Assembly: GCF_027744825.2 (NCBI RefSeq)
Contig: NC_071351.1
Span: 17,931,001 to 17,995,000 of the forward strand
Length of the DNA: 64,000 nt
Direction of reading: 5' to 3'
Origin: Synchiropus splendidus
Lineage: Eukaryota; Chordata; Actinopteri; Syngnathiformes; Callionymidae
Shown here: positions 1 to 8,234 of the stretch, piece by piece
How positions within the stretch are numbered: position 1 is the first letter of the stretch
Layout of the letters: each line of letters begins with the position of its first letter
Translations under genes and position numbers: made by a program
The notes under the pieces: model-generated
The model's input: only the letters and a program-made list of their open reading frames with translations
Told to the model about the DNA's origin: nothing
Database searches by the model: none

Positions 1-46
1 CAATTTATAGGAAACAAATGAAACGTGACAAAATGACCAAGAAAAG

Positions 47-1012
47 ATGTCTCCCTTGAGTCTCTTTATAATTGGAATGCTGCTCTTCATATTAAGATTA
101 GTAATAGCCTCATGGTCAAATATAGTCTATGAATATAAGACCCATACCAGCAGTGTCACCCGACGTTGGAAATCAAAAACAGTACACAGTAAAAACTGCA
201 CCGTTTTGACCCCGAATACTAGAGAGATATCTTTGCCAATTGCAACAGATATAAATGGCACTCAATTTGATCAAGCCCTATGGATAAAACAAGCAATTGT
301 TTATCTAAATATCCATGGAGCTATAAGTGGCACTTGTGAGTATGAGAAACCAAAAGTTGATAGTCAGGAAGTGAAGAGTCAGGTGACCACCAAGACACTC
401 AAACGAAGACGTCGCCGAAGCGCGGAAAACCCCGTGAACAAAACTGCCGCAACTGCCACTTGGACAGCTACTACCATGTCAATCACCCCCAGTCCGATTA
501 ATCAACAAGGAACTATTGACGTGTCCCAAAACCAAATGGTCAGTAGCATGGTCGTTTCCGAACCCGGAAATAATACCACAACAGAAATGAATACTCAGGT
601 CACCTTATCTATTAGAGAAAATGAAGGGAATCTAGGTACAGCAATAACTGAAAAGACGACAGTCATGGCCACATCTCCTATTGATTCCATAACCATGCAT
701 ACCCCAACTATGACCCCTGATCAAATGGAGACTAGCATAATCCCAACAACTGATGGCAAAATAGTCGACATAGATACGACGGCCACAATGTTCACATCAG
801 GCCCTACCGAGATCAAGAATAACAGCTCAGAGCCCGCAGATTCCCATAAGGAAGGCATGGGAGAATGTGATATCCCATTTAAGAGTGTTAATGTGTCAAA
901 TTGTGATGAAGGACTCATGAGCTGGCAGCGTATGAGAGGCTGTGTGAATATAAGGCCCAGTGTAAACGGAAGAATCAAACTCAATATGAATACGACACCT
1001 GGGAAGATATAA
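47..1012 (+). pseudogene. env: Envelope gene, 5' segment (leader/N-terminal part), frameshifted
   Basis: This 321-codon open segment starts with a hydrophobic stretch (about residues 3-22) suitable as a signal or leader anchor. A run of five arginines followed by Ser-Ala lies near residues 119-124 and looks like a furin-type processing site. After it comes a Thr/Ser/Met-rich, mucin-like stretch with several N-glycosylation sequons, then a small Cys-containing module. The frame closes at 1012, but the next frame is open across the same point (about 980 onward) and runs into the 1081-3441 segment, so one env gene has been split by a frameshift near 950-990. In foamy viruses an N-terminal leader peptide is cleaved from Env at such a basic site; that assignment here is inference. 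The start at 47 is the first ATG before the hydrophobic segment. Confidence 0.6.
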
Positions 1013-1080
1013 TAACTCGTTATGGACATGCATCCAAGGAATTTGTAACAGTAAAAGTAAAGTTAATAAATCATGAAGAG

Positions 1081-3441
1081 ATGAGACTTTCCGGATTGTC
1101 CATCGGTCTTAGCTCTCTTAAAACCTGTTATTATAAAGTTTTTGCCCAACAAACGAGACAGGGCTGGACGATGGGAGAAGATAGATACTATCAGATGAAA
1201 ACATGTCAGACAATCAATAGCACCCATGTGTGGAATGCCCCACTTTTCAAAAGGGTAGAACAAGCTAGCTTTAATAATAAAACATGGGAACAAGAACTGT
1301 GGACAACCATAGAAGCTTATGGAAATGAAGAATGGGACAAAAGTAATCAAATAGGACAACTCTTGCTAGATATAGTCCCCCTACCTTTTTCGGCTAACTC
1401 TGACCCCGAAGTGTTAAACACTGATTCGACTGACCCTGCTCCTAGAAGAATTGGAAGAGGGCTGGAGTACACACGTTCTTGGGAAATGTTCCAAAAGGTA
1501 GAGACAAAAACCATGCTGTTATTATCGGAACCTATTCATACCACTGTAGCAGCAGCGAATCAAGCTAAACATGAAGGAGAGAAGGAACAACAAGTTAAGT
1601 TTTTTCTCTCCACACCAGAAGAAAAACAATTTAACAATTCTCTTTATTTGATGACAAATGGTTATACACCATGGTTGGACGGCAAGTCTCCCCCGGACAC
1701 TCATTTCAGGGAAGAGGAGGTTTATCCCAGGTGTCAACCAGAGAAAGATTGCACAAACAAAGGGCCTAAGAATGATGAGTATGACACTAGCCCACGAGAC
1801 TCTGGCTTACGTAATGTTTATTGGAAGTGGCATCTGTTGACCACTATGAGTGAACAAAATAGGGGCAAGATTAATGGATCGGGAAGAGAGTACATTGCAG
1901 ATCAGCATCCGGGTAGTAATTTCTGGAAACTTTGGCTCAAATACCCTGTGGTGCAAAGAAGAGTTATGTGGTACAAATTAGGGGCATTGCAAGAAGATGG
2001 TATATTATGCCATAATAAACAGTTTGACGGTAAAGGAATGGAAGAAGGAAATGATTGTCACAAAGAACCATGCGAGTGCCGAAGGGATCAAATAGGCCTC
2101 GCAATCCCTATGATGACGCAGCAGCCTTGGAGAAACTGGGTCAGAAATAATCAGTCAATCTGGTGGGCTGAGGCTAAGGAATGTTTGTCTCAAAAGCTTG
2201 GAATAAACATTACCCATGTTAAATATGCATATCAGCTCATTAATGAGAAGCCTAACAATACAGAAAATAAGATATTTTATCCAATGAGAGGAAAAGACTG
2301 GGCAGAAGCAATGGAGAATTTTACAATGGACTTACGAGTTAATCTATGCTGCCCAAGTAGCCAATCAATAGGTCAACAACCGAATAGTCATGAACACACT
2401 ATTTCTCCCACATGTCTGAACAATAAGGCTAAAGATGATCCGACGGTCTTCTTTATGGCATGGGAATGGTCACAGTTAGCTGGTCTCATTTTGGGGCAAG
2501 GATTAGGATGGAATTCGTTTGACACGGAAAGTTTAGAAATGCTGATATGGCCACACCTAGTATCATATGAAGAACTACGAACCCCAAGTGATGAAGGAAA
2601 AAATATCACTGTGATACACAGGTTCCTTGCAAGCCCAGGATTGCCGAATTCAGTAAATCCACTCAACACTCTGAGGGGAAAGGTTAAAAACTATGAAGTA
2701 AAAGTTCGGACTGAGCAAGAAGTATGGGGATATGATTCAGTATACCAGGAGAATATCACTGAATGGAATAAACCATCTACGGAGGGACTCCAAAATGATG
2801 ACCAAAAGACGTGGTACACCACTCTTAAAGAAGCAACATTATTGTTTAACCCGAGCCAATTATTGGGAGACATTACTCAGATAAAAGGAGGTAAAAGAAC
2901 CGCGGGAATGGCCCTCCAGGATCAATTAACTAATTATCAAAAGTTCTTAAGAAGGAAAGAAGTCTCCTGGAACGCTTCCAATGGGGAAGTGTCTATTCGA
3001 GCCTGGCCTCATTGCGCAATGAAACCATTCCTAGTAGAAGCCTCATCAAAAGATAGAGGTCAGAAAAAGGGAAAGGTTGCAGATATCTCTACAAGGTACA
3101 CAGCGACGTTTCTGTTGCCCTATCATCTGCAAACAGTCAAACAATCTTTTAAACAACACTCGGAATGGCGCCTCGTAAGAACAATTCAGTCATCATTCCC
3201 GTTTGTCCATACTACTCTGATGACTACGGAAAGATTTCTGATAGCAGGGCTAGACCTCTTTGAGGTCAATAATACAAAACAAACAAAGAGTCAGGAGATT
3301 GATAAAACTCAATTTAAGAACACTTGGTTCCCCGTTATAAGTAGCGTTCAATATCCACAGCTCAGATGGCAACCCCAAAACCCCGAGCATTTTAGTTTAA
3401 ACGTGACAGGATATCAAGGGTGTTTTCGCACACCAAACTAA
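1081..3441 (+). pseudogene. env: Envelope gene, central surface-subunit-like segment
   Basis: A 786-codon open stretch, rich in Asn-X-Ser/Thr sequons, Trp and paired Cys, as expected of a glycosylated retroviral surface subunit. It is open upstream of the listed ATG back to about 980, so 1081 is not a true start but a continuation of the 47-1012 gene after a frameshift. No confident fusion peptide can be placed. A basic Arg-Arg-Ile-Gly-Arg motif near residues 121-125 could be a second processing site. The frame closes at 3441; coding character continues in other frames through about 3550 (Cys/Trp/Asn-rich) before the 3629-4348 segment, so at least one further frameshift and several stops separate the pieces. 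No globular enzyme motif is visible. Confidence 0.6.
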
Positions 3442-3628
3442 AACCTGAATCAGATTATAATCACGACTCTAATCCATGTTACCCGCATCAGTGGGGTTAT
3501 ATCCCGTGTAATACATCTGGATGTTTTAATCGGTCCCAAGTAGCCTAGCAACTAAAAAGAGAACATGAGTCCTATTTTACTACTAAGTGGGGAACACATG
3601 GCATATTGTTGAAAAATAGGGAGAAAAT

Positions 3629-4348
3629 GTGTGGACGGCTTGGGATACATGTAGCCATACCACACGGGCGAAAGTAGCAGCTCCGATTGGGCTTTTGGAA
3701 AGTATAAATCCAGGGTTCCTCATGTATAATCGATACGAAACATATCGAGACCAATTATGTGATAAGGACAATGTGGATGCAAATTCACAGACACATGTTT
3801 TTGAACTGAATGAAAGAATCCTCTCAAAGATGAAACACAGTAATTCATCCCCCTGGTATATTCCAAAAGGGGAGAGAAGCTGTGTCTATGAGGAATATAG
3901 TGCCCCTAAGATTAATATAACCAGGGACCCATATGCCTGTGAAAAATTAAACGATTATTGGCATGTTGTACGTGACTTTCAGAAGAAAGTACCGACGGCA
4001 GGATGGTTGGGATTTTTGGGAATAATGACAGAAGTTATGATGTATGGAATAGGACAGGGAGTCGTAGATACAGCAGCAGCTGTGTGGGAAATTATCGGAT
4101 TAATATGGTGGTACCTAAAATGGATACTAATTGTATTGGCGATCCTCATAGCTCTCGCCGTAATCTCCAAAGTAGTCACCTTATGTCGGTGCCTTAATAG
4201 TATATGCTGCTATCCGTGCCGTGCAGCCAAAAGACGAAAAGAAAAACAAGAGGAAGAGTTCTTGAAAAAGGCTCTTCGAGATGTCAAAGAAGACATAAAG
4301 AAAAGGAAACAAGAAAAATGGAAAAAAGTCAATGGACAAAGGGTATAG
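3629..4348 (+). pseudogene. env: Envelope gene, transmembrane-subunit-like segment
   Basis: The 239-codon segment ends with a strong membrane-spanning stretch (about residues 155-187, Ile/Leu/Trp-rich), a Cys-rich juxtamembrane patch (residues about 188-198) and a short, highly charged Lys/Glu/Arg cytoplasmic tail. That is the normal architecture of a retroviral transmembrane subunit. Foamy virus Env tails carry lysine-based retrieval signals; the Lys-rich end here is compatible but not proof. The segment lies about 190 bp after the central env piece in a different frame. The real protein would have entered it from upstream, so the ATG at 3629 is only the first in the open stretch. Confidence 0.6.
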
Positions 4349-5104
4349 CGAGGTTTGAATTAGGAACCCTGCTTGTGTCTTACGGATATAAGGATTAAGG
4401 TACTGGTTACAAAAGTACCTGAGGGGGAAGTGAATAAGGAAAATCTCAGGGTAAAAATCATGATTTTAACATGAGTGTTAGCCACCATTTTAATAATATT
4501 TGTATTACTTAACTTTAAAATTACCCAGTTCTCCTACGGAGAAGATTGGTGTCAGAAGACGAACATTACACTCTGTAAATCCATAGTTACTTAGAGTTCT
4601 CTTAAAACTCTCCTGGGGTGGAGAGAGAGGGGTCGAAACTACCACCGTAATAACAGAAAAATACATCTTAATCAGTACCAAAGCTTTGGTTTACGATATC
4701 ACCTCGGGATTGACTAAATGACAAAATGATACAACCCTGCAGAGCAATGTATTACGCTCCATGGCTTATTACCCACGTTACATTAAACACCCAATAGTGT
4801 TTGAACACTGCACAGAGCAAGGAACTAGTTTGGTCTATCTTCTGGATGACACTGACATGGGCATATATTGGAACAGATGTACTGACGTTTCGTCTTCGTC
4901 AACAGGAGACTCAAGGTAATCCTGATGATATGGATTCTGTTTAAAAAATTAGCTCGAGGAGCTTCCTTGTATGTCTCTGTGTTTTATATAGGTTATCTGA
5001 TGCGGACTTGTTACCCCATGAAGATATGGAAAACTTCGAACAGCATAAGATTGTATGAAATGGCGTCTACTGTTTGTAGACCTTCTCAAAATTAACATTT
5101 TGTA
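4349..5104 (+). other. Non-coding gap between env and accessory region
   Basis: No convincing reading frame over 60 codons is seen. A TATA-like stretch (tttatatagg, about 4982-4991) sits roughly 110 bp upstream of the first accessory ATG. Foamy viruses have an internal promoter near the end of env, so this is a possible but unsupported position for one. Confidence 0.3.
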
Positions 5105-5496
5105 ATGTTTCTACAGGGCTCAATTGTGGTTACGGACGGGAACGACAAAGCAGATCAATGGGATCCATGGCACACACAAAAAACGAGAGTCCTGTTAGCC
5201 CGAGATGTGATCATGGAGCCCCTTGATCCCGAAACCAAAGTCCGCCCTGTAGACAGAGGAAGACGTAGGATTTTTAGTTGGGGACCCTCAATTCTACCAA
5301 AATGGTTGAATACTGGAGGGATGAGCCCCGCATGAGATTTACAGCAAAGGTATCACGCGGTGTAGTTAGACAAGATCACAGAAAGAAGGTCCAAAAGCTA
5401 TGGATACACATGAAATCAAAGCGAGGGAACAGGTCGTGTGGTCATTCGAAAAAGAGACCCTGTTCATCCTCCAGGCATCGCCACGTTTTGTGGTAA
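5105..5496 (+). pseudogene. Accessory-region reading frames, first part, decayed
   Basis: Two short overlapping open stretches (5105-5335 and 5278-5496, different frames) sit just downstream of env. The first encodes a Trp/Asp-rich peptide; the second is basic (many Lys/Arg). Coding character hops from frame to frame (about 5290, then again near 5400), which suggests one gene broken by small indels rather than two overlapping genes. Position between env and LTR matches the transactivator/accessory genes of complex retroviruses. Function cannot be assigned from motifs. Confidence 0.4.
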
Positions 5497-5822
5497 TGTG
5501 CCAGGAGAATGAGCGATTGAACCATTGGCTCCCAGTTGTATGTGCTGAACACTGGGAGTTCACGTTCCCAGGGGATGATAAGCTGCCCCCATTGACCACG
5601 CACGCCTTTAGGGCGTACCATTGTAAAATAGGACCTCGGCAGACATCCTGGATTGAACATGGAGCATTCCATCCTCCATACATGTTGGAGGGAATAGTAC
5701 TGAAAACCGAACAGGTGGGAGAAATATACAACAAAGACTTGGGAAATGTATGCCCTGCCAGACCTTGGGGGCCAGGAAAAATACAGCCAGGCTATCAACC
5801 TCCAGGGGATTTACCTCTATGA
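5400..5822 (+). pseudogene. Accessory protein, possible Bel2/Bet-like domain
   Basis: A 140-codon open stretch encoding a Trp/His/Cys/Pro-rich protein with several closely spaced aromatic-His and Cys positions (residues about 40-90), a compact-domain pattern that reminds me of the foamy virus Bel2/Bet region. It is preceded and followed by related coding character in other frames (5278-5496 and 5746-5997), so the ends are artefacts of indels. In foamy viruses Bet counteracts host cytidine deaminases; nothing in this sequence shows that the fossil did so. It could equally be an unrelated lineage-specific accessory gene. Confidence 0.4.
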
Positions 5823-6417
5823 CCCAAACTTACTGATGTTGACTCAATGGCAGAAAGACGTCGTGAGTGTGTATGAGGACCGGGAAGAGTGTGTTACTAG
5901 GGAACACGGTGACTTGTGGCATGGGGGGTTTGATATGCAACATTACCAAGGAGGATATTGTCCTTGTGGATACTATGAGTGGATCAAAAGGTTGTAGAAA
6001 GACAGACCAGTGGTGCCCACTACATTGGGTTGGCACATGCAAGGACCAGTCTCATGGGAAAATTTTGCCCGACTGGTGATGAGTGGAGATAAGGTAGAAG
6101 CAATGGCTGTGTTGGAGGGAGATCGCGACTGGAAGCGCCCTGCCATGCTCCAGCAGTACAAACGGCAACACTGGCGCAAATGGAGGCCCGCTCCCCGGAG
6201 ACCAAACCAGGCGAGAGGCTGGGTAAGGAGAGCTGCGACATCCAGTAGCACAGGGGTGACCTCTGGAAGGAGAACCAATTTTCCGCCCACTGAGGAAGCA
6301 CCTGCTAACTCGGAGTCGGGAGCTACTCCAGCCCCAAGGGCACCCAAGTGTCGGAGGGCCTCCGTGATTGTAAACACGATGGCCATATCCTGGGAAATTG
6401 TCACCTGTGTGGGTTAA
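5746..6417 (+). pseudogene. Accessory protein continuation with in-frame stop
   Basis: Two open stretches in the same frame (5746-5997 and 6010-6417) are separated only by an in-frame TAG at 5995-5997, so they were probably one continuous reading frame of over 200 codons. The first half holds a Cys-Pro-Cys-Gly motif near its end. The second half becomes Arg/Lys/Trp-rich (about 6130-6230) and then Ser/Thr/Pro-rich, the layout of a nucleic-acid-binding basic patch followed by a disordered tail. From about 6339 coding character moves to another frame. Confidence 0.4.
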
Positions 6418-6524
6418 ACATGAGAGGCACCAGATTTATCTTCCCAGATTCAGGACAGTTCGTAGAAGTCCCAGTTAACGTCACTCACATAGGGACAGAC
6501 GACCCTGTGGGGATGAACACCTAG
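6339..6524 (+). pseudogene. Short Cys/His-rich reading frame, possible zinc-binding knuckle
   Basis: In the frame that closes with TAG at 6522-6524 there is a compact Cys-Lys-His...His...Cys-His-Leu-Cys pattern (codons 6369-6410), capable in principle of co-ordinating a metal ion, followed by about 35 residues of mixed composition. This overlaps the end of the 5746-6417 frame and is likely the same broken accessory gene after an indel. Too short for a family call. Confidence 0.3.
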
Positions 6525-6526
6525 AC

Positions 6527-6918
6527 ATGCTAAACCCTGTACCCCCGAAACCACCGAGACGTCAGTCACCTACTCCGCTAGCTGAATACTCTGGTGGTCT
6601 AGGCCCCATAACTCCGAAATCTGGGAGCCACACGACTTCTGCTCCACGAGATGAACATTCACCCAGCACCCCCCAAGATGAGGTTCCAGGTCTCTCAGCG
6701 CCTGAGCACCGGAGCAGAGAAGATGGTGACCACACTGCCCCTTTGATGCCCGACCCTATAACGTCTGCAGACCTAGATCGGCGTCAGCGCAGATGTGGAT
6801 CAGCTACTACGTGAAAATGCTGAAGGAATTGGATGAGCTTGAGTCACAGCTGGGACAACAAGAAGACGAAGAAGGAGAATTCGAACCACTGAACCTTGGT
6901 GATTTAGACAAATGGTGA
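6527..6918 (+). pseudogene. Proline-rich region and acidic C-terminal tail of accessory/transactivator-like gene
   Basis: An open stretch at 6527-6814 encodes a Pro/Ser/Thr-rich disordered segment. After a further frame change, a 41-codon frame (6793-6918) encodes a strongly acidic, Leu-containing tail ending in Gly-Asp-Leu-Asp-Lys-Trp, with its stop codon only about 12 bp before the polypurine tract. Acidic-hydrophobic tails of this type are typical activation domains, and foamy virus Tas proteins carry one at their C terminus. This suggests, without proving it, that the region is the end of a viral transactivator. Confidence 0.4.
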
Positions 6919-6941
6919 AGGAGGATATTTTCGGAGGGGGT
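6919..6941 (+). promoter_or_regulatory. Polypurine tract before the 3' LTR
   Basis: An AAGGAGGA block is followed 8 bp later by a GGAGGGGG run ending at 6940, immediately before TTGTTGTA. A G-rich purine tract directly adjoining a TG dinucleotide is where retroviral plus-strand synthesis starts, and it fixes the left edge of the LTR. Confidence 0.6.
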
Positions 6942-7124
6942 TGTTGTATATACTGGAAAATCGAAAATATTATAATCAAAACTTGCTAACTGATATTTGA
7001 TATTATTTGTGATTTTTATCATTGATTTTGATGTTTGAACTTTAGTGAACTTACATGCCTTTGAACGTGAACTTTTGAACTCATGAACAAGTGTGTGCTT
7101 TGAACTTAGATTGAACTTGTAAAC

Positions 7125-7240
7125 AGGATGTGCTGACGTGTGCTGACGTGTGCTGACGCAGAAGAAACAGGATGTGCTGACCGGATGTGGTGAACCGCTA
7201 GGCACTGCTGACGCAAATGAAACTGGATGTGATTAACCGC
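7125..7240 (+). promoter_or_regulatory. U3 tandem TGTGCTGACG enhancer-like repeats
   Basis: Three head-to-tail copies of TGTGCTGACG, plus looser copies (GATGTGCTGACC, CACTGCTGACG, GATGTGGTGAACC, GATGTGATTAACC), sit 50-170 bp upstream of the TATA box. Each contains a TGACG half-site of the CRE/AP-1 type. Repeated short elements at this spot are typical retroviral enhancers. Confidence 0.45.
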
Positions 7241-7291
7241 CGGAACACGCGATCCATTTATGGGCATGTCATCAAAACCAGCTGTGTTGCT

Positions 7292-7298
7292 ATAAAAA
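7292..7298 (+). promoter_or_regulatory. LTR TATA box
   Basis: TATAAAA, about 350 bp inside the LTR and about 365 bp before the AATAAA signal, is positioned as the LTR core promoter. Confidence 0.5.
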
Positions 7299-7658
7299 CG
7301 CTCGGAAATGTGACACAGAGGTCCCTTTTTGCTTTTTGGCTTCATCCGTTTGCAGTATGGTCTTGTATCTTAACTTATGACGGTGCTCTTGTATTGCTCT
7401 CAGACTATTTGATTTAATTAATTTTTATCGTTCTCTTATTATTTTTTTGATTTATTTCTTTTTATTGTATTTATTTTGATAATATGATTTTTGAAGTATA
7501 TGTGTTAATACCAGCGTCTCGCGGTACTTTTGATGTTGGTGGGTATCAGCGTCTGGCAATACCCTTGAGTTTATGGAGTTTATTGTTCATTATTGATTTT
7601 ATTGTTTTTATTATTCTTTTATCAATTTTTTGAAGAAATACTTTTGTAACAAAAACAT

Positions 7659-7664
7659 AATAAA
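7659..7664 (+). terminator. LTR polyadenylation signal AATAAA
   Basis: AATAAA lies downstream of the TATA box inside the LTR, the expected place for the R-region 3' processing signal of the provirus. Confidence 0.5.
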
Positions 7665-8234
7665 ATTGAGTACGAATTATGTACTGAAAAGGCACAAGGG
7701 CGTTGATCCCTGACTGCTAAAGAATCAACTGGCTCCTGTACTACCATCAATTGGGTTGTAGGTGAGTTACTGTTTGATTTCCTCCTGTTGCACATGTAGT
7801 GAATGTCTCAAAAAGTAGCATTATTCCATCCTGAATTATTGTGTCAATGATAAGGTGGTAGTTTTAGACAGTTACGGGGAAATATGTTATTTAAAAGGAA
7901 AGGATTGAGGATCCCATCATGAGTCCCTAAACAAAGTTAAGTAAAGAGACTACGGTAAGAGGTGTAGCATTGTAAGGTCAAGAACCTGTTTCTTAACAGG
8001 TCGGGCTAATTAAATAACCCGCTCAGTGAAGCGCCGACACTACTCACTAATATAATAAGGTGAGGTTGATACCCTTATTATAGTCTTAGAACCGTGTCCG
8101 CAACAAGAGGCTGACTGAGTTGACCACCCGAGGGGCCCTTTCCCAGAGAGGCAAAGGGAGGTAGTGTGCTCGGAACTAGGGACGGCTTATGTTATAGCCA
8201 ATCGCCTTGTACACAAAACCTTGAAAACCTAAAC

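Larger units (their letters stand above)
1..8213 (+). mobile_element. 3' portion of endogenous retrovirus, foamy-virus-like
   Basis: A proviral 3' half is visible in order: a long envelope-type gene (47-4348), a post-env region of about 2.5 kb with several decayed accessory reading frames, a purine-rich tract (6931-6940) and a long LTR with TATA box and AATAAA. Gag and pol are not in the window, so the provirus begins to the left. A very long env (over 1,350 codons across its pieces) with an early basic cleavage site, a C-terminal membrane anchor with a lysine-rich tail, and accessory genes between env and the 3' LTR fit the foamy-like endogenous viruses known from fish. An epsilonretrovirus-like element is the main alternative. 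Frameshifts and stops show that it is an old, defective copy. Confidence 0.65.
6942..8213 (+). repeat. 3' LTR of the endogenous retrovirus (right end uncertain)
   Basis: The left end (TGTTGTATA) follows the polypurine tract. Inside are tandem TGTGCTGACG units (about 7127-7160), a TATAAAA box (7292-7298) and AATAAA (7659-7664), in the right order for U3, R and U5. A splice-donor-like CGGTAAGAG lies at about 7949. The right end is put at a CA near 8213 (context TTGTACACA), a weak inverted match to the left end; satellite sequence starts about 20 bp later. Without the 5' LTR the right border cannot be confirmed, and a shorter LTR is possible. Confidence 0.5.

Noticed and set aside
1..4348. Envelope as a herpesvirus- or baculovirus-type glycoprotein
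   Set aside because: Polypurine tract and LTR follow at the right distance, so a retroviral env is the simpler reading.
5366..6404. Minus-strand open frames of 118-143 codons opposite the accessory region
   Set aside because: They mirror the plus-strand accessory frames; the plus strand has the retroviral context and continuous coding character.
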